Source of the DNA: G965212025 sp965212025
GTDB taxonomy: Bacteria; Pseudomonadota; Gammaproteobacteria; Poriferisulfidales; Oxydemutatoraceae
DNA length: 64,000 nucleotides
NCBI GenBank assembly: GCA_965212025.1
Contig: OZ243039.1
Location: forward strand, 1,854,572 to 1,918,571
Reading direction: 5' to 3'
Positions 8,669 to 18,372 of this stretch are shown here, in pieces. The stretch's first letter is position 1; every line of letters starts with the position of its first letter. The position numbers and the translations under genes were made by a program. The notes beneath the pieces are model-generated. The model was not told the DNA's origin and made no database searches. It was given only the letters and a program-made list of their open reading frames with translations.

Positions 8669-11098
8669 TTAAAGTATAAGCCCTTTGGCGACATGCCTGA
8701 TGTTCACGGCTGAGGCGTGGCTGGCTGAAGGTGCCTGCTCCACAGCTTTACAAACCAAAATCCTTGGCAAATCCCTGGAACGACTTTTTCGCTTCCAATA
8801 TTTGGACGAGTCCGCACGATGCATAAGCTTTACTTCCAGAGCCCCTTCCCTTGGAAAGAAGAGACCCAAAGCTCCGGTATCAGCCGTATTGAACACTGGA
8901 ATATTTCGCTTCCCGTAGCGTTCCAGAACTTTCTTTTTTGGGAAACGAAAGCGATTTTTATGGCCGGCAGCCACAACCGCCGCACAAGGAGCGACCGCTG
9001 CGATAAAGTTTTCGCCAGATGAAGTCAGGCTACCGTGGTGCGGTATCAGCAACACCGAACTTTCCAGCCTTTTCGCCTTGGTTTTCAACATGAACTTTTC
9101 GGCCAAACTTTCGATGTCGCCTGTCAAAAGTAGCGAGTTCTCCCGTGTGCTGACCTGTAACACGCAGGATGCGTTGTTGCCAAAAAAGCGAGACTGTTCA
9201 GGCGGTGGATGTAAAAACACGAAGCGGACTCCGTCAACCTGCCAAAATTTGCCTGAGTGGCAGGATTCAAAGCCTCTTTTCTGCAAAGCAGGGTCGGAAG
9301 AAAACCGGCTGACTGTCTCGATATTTGCTTCCTGTAGCTTGCTCAAGCCACCGGCATGGTCATTGTCACCATGTGAAATCACCAAGACGTCCAGTCGTTC
9401 AATACGGTTGCGTCTCAAATGCGGCAACAAGCTATGCGAAATAGGAAAAAACCCTGGTTCACGACCTGCCCCTGTGTCAAAAAGAACATGGTGGTTAGAG
9501 GTGCTGACGAGCACGGAAAGACCCTGCCCAACATCAAAAAACAAGGCACGAAACGAACCCGTGGGAATGGCAAGGTTCTCGGAACGGTTAAACGCCACCA
9601 GACACAGAATCACCACGAACAGAAATCCGTATCGAGTGCGAATGAAAGGAAGCGTCAAAAAAGCCACCATCATCAGTGCCAAGGCCCAGACCGGTGGCTC
9701 AAGAAACCAGTAGAAACCAGGAATTTCAATCAGCCATCCACTAAGCTGCCAGAAGACTTCCAGAAGCTGTCCGGCAAGGTCGGCGAAAAACTTGCCTCCA
9801 GCGGGCCAGAAGCTGGCGCATAACAAGGCAAGCAAGGCACAGGGAAGCACCAGAAAACCCATGAACGGTATGGCAAATGCGTTGACAATCGGGGCACCGA
9901 CCACCAAGAGCGCGAAAAAATACAGGGTCAACGGAGCTAGCGCCAAAGCCAGGTAAAGCTGCAGTCCTGCCCAACGCCACACCCGGTTTGTATAACGGAC
10001 ACCATTCAGCCAGGCACAGGTGGCTGCCAGCGCGCCAAAAGAAAGGCAGAAAGTCGCCGACAAAGTGCTCAAAGGATCCAGCACCAAGACCAGGAAAAGA
10101 GCCAAACAAAGCGCATTACCCAAAATGCTTCTCCTGAAACACAGGGCGCAGAACACAAAACACGCCAACATCACCAAGGCACGCTGTGTCGGTATGGAAA
10201 ATCCGGCCAGCCAGGAATAAAGAAAAGCAGCCAGCAAAGCCAGTAGCAATGCGACCGGCCTGACGGAAATTTCCCGTGGATTGGGGATGAACCGCAACCC
10301 GATAAACAGCAGCAGGGCGTAGACCAGACCAAAAATCAACGAAATGTGCAAACCAGAAATGGCGAACAGATGCGTTGTTCCACTGAACTTTAAACGCTCC
10401 CATTGCTCAGCACTCATGTAGCCACGCTCACCAAAGGTCAGCGCCAGAATCGGACCTTTCTGCGCTTCCGGCACAAGGCTTTCCAGCTTCTCAAAGATCT
10501 TGAACCGCAAAGCTTCCGGATCCCGCACCGGGTCAGCCGGTGTGATCAAACGCAAGCTGCGAACATAACCGCTCGCCCCGATCCCTTTGGCAAACAGGTG
10601 TGCCTCGTAGTCAAAGCCTCCCGGATTGCTGTAGCCGCCAGGTCTTTTCAAGCGTATGACTCCGGCAAAGACATCCCCTGGAACCAAATTTCCCGCCGGG
10701 TAAGTCTTTTTAAGGTTGTAAATTCGAAGATTGACGGATTCGGGCAAAGAAGACGGAGACAGAATGCGAGCGCTGAAGCGAAGCTGCTTGCCGTTCTGGA
10801 TCGGGATGCTTGCCACTTTCAGGGTGACCTGCAAATCCCTCTGCTCATCGGCCGTTGCCAAGACGTGATCCAACGCACTTTGTGCCGCTAGCAGTGCCCA
10901 CAAAAATCCTGCCAGCAAGCTGCACAAACTGCAGATAAGCCGGTGGCGGCTGAACATGCCAACCGCCAAGGGAGCAAGAAAAAACCAGAATTGCCCAGGA
11001 AGCTCTGTCTGTACCTGCAACAAAAAATTGCCAAGCAGGAAAAAAATACTGGTACAGACCATGGACAACAGCACCACAGGAGCAAGCGAGAAGCCCAT
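8669..11098 (-). CDS. comEC: DNA uptake channel protein ComEC/Rec2
   Basis: Large inner-membrane protein (809 residues) expected to carry single-stranded DNA into the cytoplasm during transformation. Order: N-terminal helices, a DUF4131-type soluble region (about residues 60-190), the ComEC/Rec2 membrane core with many helices (about 230-500), and a C-terminal metallo-beta-lactamase domain with FDTGAG and the metal-binding HGDNDHAGG. All parts are present and in frame, so it appears intact. It precedes msbA, a common order. No other competence gene lies in the window, so natural transformation cannot be inferred from this alone. Confidence 0.92.
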   Translation of the reverse strand: MGFSLAPVVLLSMVCTSIFFLLGNFLLQVQTELPGQFWFFLAPLAVGMFSRHRLICSLCSLLAGFLWALLAAQSALDHVLATADEQRDLQVTLKVASIPIQNGKQLRFSARILSPSSLPESVNLRIYNLKKTYPAGNLVPGDVFAGVIRLKRPGGYSNPGGFDYEAHLFAKGIGASGYVRSLRLITPADPVRDPEALRFKIFEKLESLVPEAQKGPILALTFGERGYMSAEQWERLKFSGTTHLFAISGLHISLIFGLVYALLLFIGLRFIPNPREISVRPVALLLALLAAFLYSWLAGFSIPTQRALVMLACFVFCALCFRRSILGNALCLALFLVLVLDPLSTLSATFCLSFGALAATCAWLNGVRYTNRVWRWAGLQLYLALALAPLTLYFFALLVVGAPIVNAFAIPFMGFLVLPCALLALLCASFWPAGGKFFADLAGQLLEVFWQLSGWLIEIPGFYWFLEPPVWALALMMVAFLTLPFIRTRYGFLFVVILCLVAFNRSENLAIPTGSFRALFFDVGQGLSVLVSTSNHHVLFDTGAGREPGFFPISHSLLPHLRRNRIERLDVLVISHGDNDHAGGLSKLQEANIETVSRFSSDPALQKRGFESCHSGKFWQVDGVRFVFLHPPPEQSRFFGNNASCVLQVSTRENSLLLTGDIESLAEKFMLKTKAKRLESSVLLIPHHGSLTSSGENFIAAVAPCAAVVAAGHKNRFRFPKKKVLERYGKRNIPVFNTADTGALGLFFPREGALEVKLMHRADSSKYWKRKSRSRDLPRILVCKAVEQAPSASHASAVNIRHVAKGLIL

Positions 11099-11732
11099 GT
11101 TCGCCGAACAAAAACAAACCCAACCCCTTGGCAGGATTGGCGGTGGATAACTCCGGCCTAAGCGTCAACTCAAGACCCTCTCCCGGTACAGAAACCAAAA
11201 TGTCGCGTGTTTCACTCTGCCCCTGCGAAATGTGAGGGCTTCGACACCATCTATAAGCAAAGCAGACTTGAAAGCAGAAGCAGGCACAGTGCACAAGCCA
11301 GTGGGCAAATTAATCAGGAGTGGGTTGGCCTTTTCGGAATTCCTGGAAGAACTCGGCTCATCTTGCAACAGGAAACTTCATCAAGGCGAGGTATCCACCG
11401 CCTTCGCGAGAATCTGATGTGCCAGTCGGTCCGGCTTGGGGGTGGGGGAAAGCAAACCAAGCAGCCGTGGCTTGTGACCACGAGGGAACGAGTCAGTCAG
11501 AGATGGTGCTTTCTGCCCTTGGCGGGCAAAGCAGAAAATCTCCTGCAGAAGACACTGTCAAACCAGCCTTGCCTGGCTGTGGAAATGAATGCCCCCCAGC
11601 AGGACAGACCATGATTAAGCCAGAGCAAAGCTGCCTTCAAAAAACGGACTCTCGGTGGTTGCGTCGCATGGCAACAGAATAATCACGGCTCGCCATGAGC
11701 TTTGTTTGCCCGGGCTCTTCTGCTGTAGCTGT
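11099..11732. other. 634-bp gap, no supported gene
   Basis: Between the comEC start and the 3' end of the repeat surface protein. Several short frames exist on both strands, none with a recognisable motif or ribosome-binding site. A modest inverted repeat is visible around 11509-11540 (TTTCTGCCC facing GGGCAAAGCAGAAA). The comEC promoter should lie at the left end, but I cannot pick one. It could be the remains of a lost gene or hold an unrecognised RNA. Confidence 0.5.
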
Positions 11733-12159
11733 CTACCGCACTGCGCCGCCAAGAAATACCCGAAACCGGAGACGTCTCGAATCTGCTGGCTGGCGAACCA
11801 CTGTGATGACAATCTCATCTTGTAGCATCTCGCCTGCCTCAATCACCCTGATTGTGAATAATGCTTCATTAAGGGCTTCGGAAACATACAGAACCACCGT
11901 CGCATGTTGTGAACTTTCGACCGCCTCACGCAATTCCCCATCCCGAACACGAAACCTCGCCGTGGTCATCGCTTGCCTGTCCTCCCAACTCCATAACAGG
12001 TTCTCATGCACATTTTGTGTGTTCAAAGTCACCTTTGTGCTAGTGGCATCGAACGATATGTACACCGTAGTTGACTCGTCATGGACTATGGACGGTTGGA
12101 TGCTGCCAGGGGCAACAAGAACCCTAAGAGTGGCAGACCTGGACGGACTCTTTACTTGC

Positions 12160-12561
12160 ACGACAAATTGATCGCTAAAGATGATACCGGATCCATCCAG
12201 AAACTCATAAGTCACGACAGTTTGCGTCCCATTTGTCGCCGTGAAGCGAACCGTGCTGCCAGCTCTCCCGGGAGAAACTGACAAACTCCAGGTCAGAGGA
12301 TTTGCGAAGGAGTCTGACACCTGCAAAGTACGTTGCAGGCTTGAAGCGTTATAAACCAGGTCTTGCACTTCGGGGCCGGAAATGACCGTGAACGGGGGGT
12401 TGACGCTGATCCTGTGGCTTGTAGAACCTGACGGCCCCACCACCTGAACGACAAATTGATCGCTAAAGGTGATATCGGACCCATCCAGAAACTCATAAGT
12501 CACGACAGTTTGCGTCCCATTTGTCGCCGTGAAGCGAACCGTGCTGCCAGCTCTCCCGGGA
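12160..12561 (-). repeat. Direct repeat within the Ig-like modules
   Basis: Segments 12160-12273 and 12448-12561 are 114-bp copies with only three mismatches that I can see, spaced exactly 288 bp (96 codons). The flanking parts of each module are clearly more diverged. That pattern suggests recent gene conversion or duplication of the module core. Confidence 0.88.
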
Positions 12562-13700
12562 GGAGTCAATAAACTCCAGGTCAAAGCGGTGGCGTAAGAA
12601 GAGGATGCCCGCAGAGTGCTGCGCTGCGAGTTGCCATAAATCAAGTCCTGCGCTTCGGAATCAGAAATAATCACCGGGGGGCTGCCGAATATGAGCTCCA
12701 CGGGACTGCTGTCCCCCACCACATTCCGAACCTGCACGAGAACTCTATAATCAAGGTTTACCACAAACGGAAACACGACGCCCGTTTGGGTACCAGCCCG
12801 TTGAGTTGTTTCTACCAACTCCCCATCCCGAAAAACCTGTACGACATAGCGAAGATTCAGCACGGTTTCATCTACCGTGGCTCCGTAATCAGGGTTGTTG
12901 ACTGGTGAACGGCCAAAACCGTCGTTATTTGTGGGGGCGAAAAAGACTGTAGCCTGCAGACTGCTCCCCTCATCCACCACCTGGATCTCCGCACTCAAGG
13001 ACGCCACCGACACCGACTCCGGAACATTCAGCAAGCGTGCTTCAGTCATTGCCATTGGTCCCGGCTCATCACTAAAATGGTTGCTCCCCCGAACCGAAAT
13101 CTCGAGGCTGCTTCCTCCTTTCCCTTTACGCAGGCGCTTCAAATCAGCCCCGCCAACGTCCAGGAAAGTTGATCGGGTTCTTGCAGAAACAAGGGCTCCC
13201 ACGTCCCCCTGATATTCAATATTTGTGTTGCCCACTTCAGGGGCTTTCCACCTCAAGCGCAAAGTGGAAGCCGAAAGCCATTCCGAAACTAACTCCAAAG
13301 GGGTGCTGGGGGGTTGCGTAAGACGAATGACGGGAAGTGTTTCTGCGTCTCCGAAATACCAATATTTGGTTAACCACTCGGAGGGGGGGTAACTGCCCGC
13401 TCCTTGGCACCTGTGTCCCGGAAAACGGGGGCACTGTAATTGCGCGAGCGTACGCACACTAATTTCATGGTGAGGTGTATTAGATTCATCAGCCAAATTA
13501 AGACCCAGAAGCTTGGTCGTCGCGTAGCTGTTAAATACGACCGCACCTTTTTCATTCAAGCCTGCAAGCCCGCCGACATTCGTGCTTCCTCTAACCATCC
13601 CGGTTGCATAGGTGACAGCGATGAGGTCTCGGTTCCTGCCTGCCAGACCACCGACATTGGTGCTGCCGCTGACCATTCCGGTCGCGTAAGAATTTATTAC

Positions 13701-13742
13701 CAATCCAAGAGCATTACCGACCAATCCAAGAGCATTACCGAC
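13701..13742 (-). repeat. 21-bp perfect tandem repeat in GLUG region
   Basis: Two back-to-back copies of a 21-bp unit (13701-13721, 13722-13742) encode a repeated seven-residue GLVGNAL-type unit. The length is a multiple of three, so gain or loss of a unit would keep the frame. Confidence 0.85.
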
Positions 13743-13843
13743 CAATCCACCAACATTGCTAACTCCTGTAACGTCTACCGTTGCATAACTGGAAAAAATA
13801 AGTCCACCGCTACCCACCAACCCACCAACGTTGGCATTACCCG

Positions 13844-14677
13844 TTACCGTGCCCTTTGCAAAACAATTCTCAATGTGAGCATGCTGTGGGAACTGTCGGA
13901 CCGACTGTCGCCAACAAGCCCACCGACATGATCCCTGCCAACAACCGTTCCGACCACATAATTGCCATTAAAAAAGTGATCATCTGGCCTATTCCTGGCT
14001 TTATAAGTATGCTCCCCCACCAAGCCGCCAACACGATCCCGCCCCGAAACCTTGGCGAGAGCATAGCTGTCACCAATCATCCCACTGAAACTCTCTCCTG
14101 CCAGGGAGCCCACCTCCCCAGCCAGGGAACCCACCCAATCCCTGCCAGTCGTGTGTGAATCCCTCAATGCCACTGCCCTTAAGGTTCCTGACAACAGCCT
14201 GGAAAACAGACCCACATAATCTTCACCAGGGCGGTTGATGAATAAGTTGGAAATCCGGTAACCCCCACCATCAAAAGTCCCGGAAAAACCTGGACTGTCG
14301 AGCCGTAGCCCGGCAGTGCTGTAGGTGGCTCCAATAGGGGCAAAACCTTTGTTGGCATACCAACTGCGCGTCAGGCTGGCATCAATATCAGCAATCTGAA
14401 TGTAGTGCGACGGGGATGATATGCCCTGTAGTTGGCAGGGCGTGGCAATCCGATAGGGAGAACTGCTGGTTCCAAGACCACCCTGGGGAACCAGGTCATT
14501 GCCTGGGCAACCTTGGGCAGAAGCGGTAGTCAACGCACCTGAAAATACCAGCAACACCACAACGGTGTGCACCAGAATTGCCACGCACTTCCCAAAAGAA
14601 GCAGCACCTCTGATGAAAGCAGAACCTGAGCTAACGGTCAATTTCACGTTAGCCGGAAATCTCAAACACGGAATCAT
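13844..14677 (-). pseudogene. GLUG-repeat exported protein, N-terminal part (frameshifted)
   Basis: Upstream part of a large exported protein, 277 codons before a premature stop. Residues 1-55 form a long signal sequence with a hydrophobic core and an ASAQ cleavage site. A cysteine-bearing beta-strand region follows, then FSGTFDGGGYRISNL and repeated VGGLVGE/VGSLAGE motifs, the hallmark of GLUG repeats in bacterial surface proteins. The last in-frame GLUG motif is HVGGLVGD; after it the frame reads nonsense to a stop at 13844, while the -1 frame carries on with the repeats. The shift lies within about 13870-13910 and equals one lost base or two gained. No homopolymer tract is seen there. Confidence 0.75.
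14100..14141 (-). repeat. 21-bp imperfect tandem repeat (GSLAGE units)
   Basis: Two adjacent 21-bp units (14100-14120, 14121-14141) encode GSLAGEV and GSLAGES. They differ at several bases in the second half. Like the unit near 13.7 kb, this indicates repeat expansion in the GLUG region. Confidence 0.7.
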
Positions 14678-14957
14678 TGTCCCTCTCCCATAGACCCCTC
14701 AACCTTCAGACCGAACCATGCAGGCCGTATCCTTATATCTCCTGCAAATTCCTTGGAAGGTGTGCAAATCCACGCCCGCAATTTGGCAAAACCGGCAGAA
14801 GCCACAAAAGCTACAGCAATGACCCCGGTGCTTGCCATGGCTTTCAAAACCAACCCACGGCTCCCAAAGCTTTCAAGCCGGGTAGGGTGACGTTGAATCG
14901 TTTCGAAAAAAAACGAATGGCAAAAGAACAACATGACCTCAAATGCCGGCAGGCCGC

Positions 14958-15058
14958 TGGCGGAGAGGGAGGGATTCGAACCCCCGGAGAGTCAATAATT
15001 AAATTAAACCCTCAACGGTTTTCAAGACCGCCGCCTTCAACCGCTCGGCCACCTCTCC
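14958..15058 (-). tRNA. tRNA-Ser (anticodon TGA), long variable arm
   Basis: Class II tRNA gene with CCA encoded. The acceptor stem GGAGAGG pairs with CCTCTCC, the D-arm is GGCCGAGCGGTTGAAGGC, the anticodon loop is CTTGAAA with anticodon TGA (serine), and the T-arm is GGGGGTTCGAATCCC. The variable arm is about 27 nt: a six-pair stem GAGGGT/ACTCTC around an A/T-rich loop of about 15 nt. That is some 10 nt longer than in typical bacterial tRNA-Ser, giving a 101-nt gene. All other conserved positions look normal. Confidence 0.93.
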
Positions 15059-15680
15059 CAGGCTCTAAAATTACTGGACAAAATGAATGCCTGCTTCCCG
15101 TAAAATGCTCTCATTAAGCTCTCCTGCTGAACAACCCTTCCGAAATCCCTATGTCTTCAAGCCACTGTGCTCGCTTTTATTATAACCCATCAACCAGATA
15201 GCAGAAAACGATGGACTCAGCCCCGCTAGCGCACCACACCTGGTGCCAAGCTTTCCTGCGTCTTGACACAGGAAAGATCCGCCCACACCAACACGGACCG
15301 CACGTTCCCAAGCAGCCGTCTTGACACGGGAAAGAATACACCGCCACGGACAAGGCACGTTCCCAAGCAGCCACTTCCCCGCGTCAAAAGCCGGCACCAA
15401 AACAGCCCGTTATTCTCAGAGCCATCCTGGCGCTATTCGAGAATTGACGTGATGCTACGGCGTTTTTCCATGGTCTGTTTCCCTTTCACCGAAAAAACAA
15501 AAGTACGCCTGCCCCACGTCCAAATTTGCCGAAGCACCTCATGCCGGGCACTTGTTTGTGATAATCTGAGAGGCGTGAGGTTCGCTCAGCACCCAGCAAA
15601 CGGTTGCCGTGCTGTTCAAAATGTGCGGTGGGCTTCCCGGGTCGCCACAGACCTGATTTCGTTCCGCTGGCGGGAGCCGT
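15059..15680. other. 622-bp non-coding stretch between tRNA-Ser and nadK
   Basis: No convincing gene on either strand. It contains the tandem repeat at 15260-15372. The right end has a GGGAG ribosome-binding site just before the nadK GTG. A frame on the minus strand (15539-16144) mostly overlaps nadK and is its shadow. Confidence 0.55.
15260..15372 (+). repeat. Two-copy tandem repeat, 58 and 55 bp
   Basis: Imperfect units at 15260-15317 and 15318-15372. Both start with GTCTTGACAC and end with GCACGTTCCCAAGCAGCC; the middle parts differ and vary in length by 3 bp. Traces of a further partial unit flank each side. It lies in non-coding DNA downstream of the tRNA gene. Confidence 0.8.
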
Positions 15681-16610
15681 GTGTCATTGGCTGAAAAAAC
15701 TGTAGATCTCCGGAAAGTAAGATGCCCGAGCATTATCGTCAAGCCAAATGACGGTGACGCCCGGGAATACGCCTTGAGTCTGCTGGCAGACTTGCTTTCG
15801 CGCTTTGAGCGGGTGGCAATTGAGGACAGCCTGAAAATTTCCCTTGCGGAGTTGCCTGCAAATCTCGGAATTTCCGAGGAGCGTATTTTGCACTTGCCGC
15901 GCAAAGAATTATTCCAGTCGGCGGATCTGGTCGTATCGCTGGGTGGTGACGGAACCCTGCTCAGCGCAGCGCAGGGTGCGGCGCATCTCGGCTTGCCTGT
16001 TCTGGGAGTCAACTTGGGCACGCTGGGGTTTCTGGTAGAAATCACGCCTGAATGGTTATCCGAACATTTCAACGCAATTTTTTCTGGCCATTGCTTTATT
16101 GAAGAACGCCAGGTTCTGAGCGTCACTCTGTATAAACGGGGCACCCCCCAAGCCAGCTACGACGCCTGCAACGACCTCACCATCAAGCACTTGAATTCGG
16201 TTCGCATCATTGAGCTTGATACGCGTATTGGCGATAAGCAACTTTGCACACTCCACTCGGACGGCCTGATAGTCGCCACGCCGACGGGTTCAACCGCTTA
16301 TGCGCTTTCGTGTAACGGGCCACTGGTAGAGCCAACGCTCGAAGCCACGCTGATCGTTCCAATTTGCCCGCATACCTTAACCTTCCGCCCCTTGGTCGTT
16401 GATTCAAAGAAAACAATCCAGGTGACTTTTACGACCCATAACCAAGGCAAAGCTTTGGTCTCAATGGACGGACAAATCAATGAAACACTGGAGACCGGCG
16501 AGTATTTGACCGTGAAGTCTCCTCCTTATAAGCTCAAGTTGGTGCAACCAATGGAGCACGATTACTTCCACACGCTCAGGACAAAATTACGCTGGGGAGA
16601 GAAATTCTAG
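15681..16610 (+). CDS. nadK: NAD kinase
   Basis: ATP-NAD kinase of 309 residues, making NADP+ from NAD+ in the cytosol. Visible motifs: the GGDGT box (VVSLGGDGTLL), NLGTLGFL, the CNDLTI segment and the GSTAYALS loop that contacts NAD. Length fits proteobacterial NadK (about 290-300). The start is GTG, with GGGAG 4 nt upstream, and no in-frame ATG occurs before the conserved core. recN follows 40 bp downstream on the same strand; nadK-recN is a common proteobacterial pair. Confidence 0.95.
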   Translation: MSLAEKTVDLRKVRCPSIIVKPNDGDAREYALSLLADLLSRFERVAIEDSLKISLAELPANLGISEERILHLPRKELFQSADLVVSLGGDGTLLSAAQGAAHLGLPVLGVNLGTLGFLVEITPEWLSEHFNAIFSGHCFIEERQVLSVTLYKRGTPQASYDACNDLTIKHLNSVRIIELDTRIGDKQLCTLHSDGLIVATPTGSTAYALSCNGPLVEPTLEATLIVPICPHTLTFRPLVVDSKKTIQVTFTTHNQGKALVSMDGQINETLETGEYLTVKSPPYKLKLVQPMEHDYFHTLRTKLRWGEKF

Positions 16611-16650
16611 CCTCGGGAAACAAGGCACCTTCGGGTATTTGCGTACCACT

Positions 16651-18339
16651 ATGCTAAAAGCGCTAAGCGTAAAAAACTTTACCGTCATTGAATCGGTCAC
16701 TCTGATGCCCGGACAGGGCATGACGGTCATTACCGGAGAAACCGGCGCCGGAAAATCCATCCTTATTGACGCATTGCAGCTTGCGTTGGGTGGCCGCGCC
16801 AGCACAGGGGTTGTCCGGGAAGGCGCGTCGCAGGCGTCGATCACGTTGAACATTGATTTGCACGGGCAGGTACATGCCTGTCAGTGGCTTGCACAACAGG
16901 GTCTCGTCGAAACCGGGGATTGCGTTTTACACCGGGTCATTGAACGCAATGGCCGGTCACATTGCCGGATCAATGGCATACCTACCACCACAACACAATT
17001 GCGTGCACTAGGCAGCCTGCTCGTCGATATCTTTGGGCAAAATTCCCAACAGTTTCTGTTGCAGCGCGGAAACCATTTGGGCATGCTGGATGAATTGTGC
17101 GAACACCAGGAATTGCTGGATACAATGAAAAAAATTGCGCACGATTGGAACAACTGTTCCCGAGAATACGAAGCATTGGAAAAGAATCGGGAAGGGGTAC
17201 TAAACCGTATTGACCTTTTGCGATACCGTGCCAGCGAACTGGATGCCCTGGCTCCTGCGGAAAGCGAGTTTGGCAGCCTTGAAAACAAGCACCGGGCTTT
17301 ATCCCACCAGGAAAAATTGAAATCCTGTCTGGCTACAACCTTGGGACACCTGGATGAAGTCTACGACGAATCCTGCGTAACGCGATTGGTCGCATTGGCA
17401 AAAGATCTTGAAGCTTTTTCCGGCTTGTCTCCGGAAATTGACACTGCGTTGGAGTTGTTGCACGAGTCCATAAAGAAAATACGGATCGCGAGCGAAGAGC
17501 TTCTCAACTACAAAGACAAAACAGACTTGTCTGCAGAACATTATCAGGAAGTGGAAGCGCGGCTTTCAGACCACTACAAACTTGCCGACAAATATCGAGT
17601 CGAGCCACAAAAACTCAACGAACTGTGGCACAGCACGAATGAAGAGCTGGCACAGATCGAAGCACCGGGCAAACAGTTGAAGACCTTGGACGAAAGACGT
17701 CAGGAATTAAGAAGAAGATGGCTGGAACTGGCGCAAGTAGTGGGCAAAAACCGAAGGAAGCTAAAGCTGCAGATGGAAAACGAAGTCAGGGCAGCCTTAC
17801 AAAAACTGAATATGCCAGATAGCGATGTCCAGGTGGAGCTAAGGCAAAGGCTGGATCCTGACAGCTCAGCAACCCACGCACAGGGCTTGGAATCTGCCGA
17901 ATTTCTCGTGAGTACGAACCCCAATCAAAAAACCGGGTCAATTGCGAAAATCGCTTCAGGCGGTGAACTGTCCCGCATCAGCCTTGCTTTCCAACTGGTC
18001 GCCTCGAAAGCGGCGCGCGTGCCAGTCATGGTCTTTGACGAAGCGGACACGGGAATCGGGGGAGCAAGTGCTGAAATCGTTGGTCGCATGCTGTCGGAAA
18101 TCGGCAAGCACAGTCAGGTGCTTTGCGTCACGCACCTGCCGCAGATTGCAGCTCAGGCAGACCATCACTGCACAGTCCAAAAAGTGCAGGAAGGCGGGTA
18201 TTCCAGCGCTTCAGTCAAAAAGTTGGACAAGCAGGAACGGGAACAGGAAATTGCGCGCATGATGGCGGGAGTTGAAATCACCAAGTACTCTCTGGCGCAC
18301 GCAAAGGAAATGTTGAATCAAGGTCGTACGAGGGATTGA
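16651..18339 (+). CDS. recN: DNA repair ATPase RecN
   Basis: SMC-like ATPase used in double-strand-break repair. The 562-residue protein has an N-terminal ATPase lobe with Walker A GETGAGKS near residue 30, a coiled-coil middle (about residues 150-370), and the C-terminal lobe with the signature SGGELSRISLAF and Walker B VMVFDEADTGIGG. E. coli RecN is 553 residues. The ATG at 16651 is chosen over a TTG four codons earlier because it gives the family N-terminus MLKALSVKNF. No LexA box is recognisable upstream. Confidence 0.94.
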   Translation: MLKALSVKNFTVIESVTLMPGQGMTVITGETGAGKSILIDALQLALGGRASTGVVREGASQASITLNIDLHGQVHACQWLAQQGLVETGDCVLHRVIERNGRSHCRINGIPTTTTQLRALGSLLVDIFGQNSQQFLLQRGNHLGMLDELCEHQELLDTMKKIAHDWNNCSREYEALEKNREGVLNRIDLLRYRASELDALAPAESEFGSLENKHRALSHQEKLKSCLATTLGHLDEVYDESCVTRLVALAKDLEAFSGLSPEIDTALELLHESIKKIRIASEELLNYKDKTDLSAEHYQEVEARLSDHYKLADKYRVEPQKLNELWHSTNEELAQIEAPGKQLKTLDERRQELRRRWLELAQVVGKNRRKLKLQMENEVRAALQKLNMPDSDVQVELRQRLDPDSSATHAQGLESAEFLVSTNPNQKTGSIAKIASGGELSRISLAFQLVASKAARVPVMVFDEADTGIGGASAEIVGRMLSEIGKHSQVLCVTHLPQIAAQADHHCTVQKVQEGGYSSASVKKLDKQEREQEIARMMAGVEITKYSLAHAKEMLNQGRTRD

Positions 18340-18372
18340 TTTCCTTGGTCTTATTTCGACCTGTACAGAAAT

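Larger units (their letters stand above)
11733..13877 (-). pseudogene. Repeat surface protein, C-terminal part (after frameshift)
   Basis: Downstream part of the broken gene whose 5' part ends at 13844. The frame resumes with IENCFAKGTVTGNANVGGLVG at about 13875 and runs about 714 codons to a stop. It continues the GLUG repeats (VGGLVG, VGGLAG, each after a SYAT-type strand), then an Fn3-like region, then Ig-like modules. Two of these, about 96 residues apart, share GRAGSTVRFTATNGT and SDQFVVQV almost exactly; a third, more diverged copy lies at the end. Without the frameshift the whole protein would be near 980 residues and exported. Adhesion or surface display is an inference from the architecture; no anchor domain is recognised at the C-terminus. 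Confidence 0.75.

Noticed and set aside
11380..11640. G-rich, hairpin-bearing segment considered as RNase P or 6S-like RNA
   Set aside because: I could not find the conserved P4 or closing-stem sequences of RNase P RNA or the 6S bulge layout.
13701..13742. Tandem repeats considered as a CRISPR array
   Set aside because: Units are adjacent without spacers, in frame, and inside a coding sequence.
15539..16144. 201-codon minus-strand frame over the nadK start
   Set aside because: Antisense to a clear NAD kinase, with Arg/Ser-rich low-complexity sequence and no family match.
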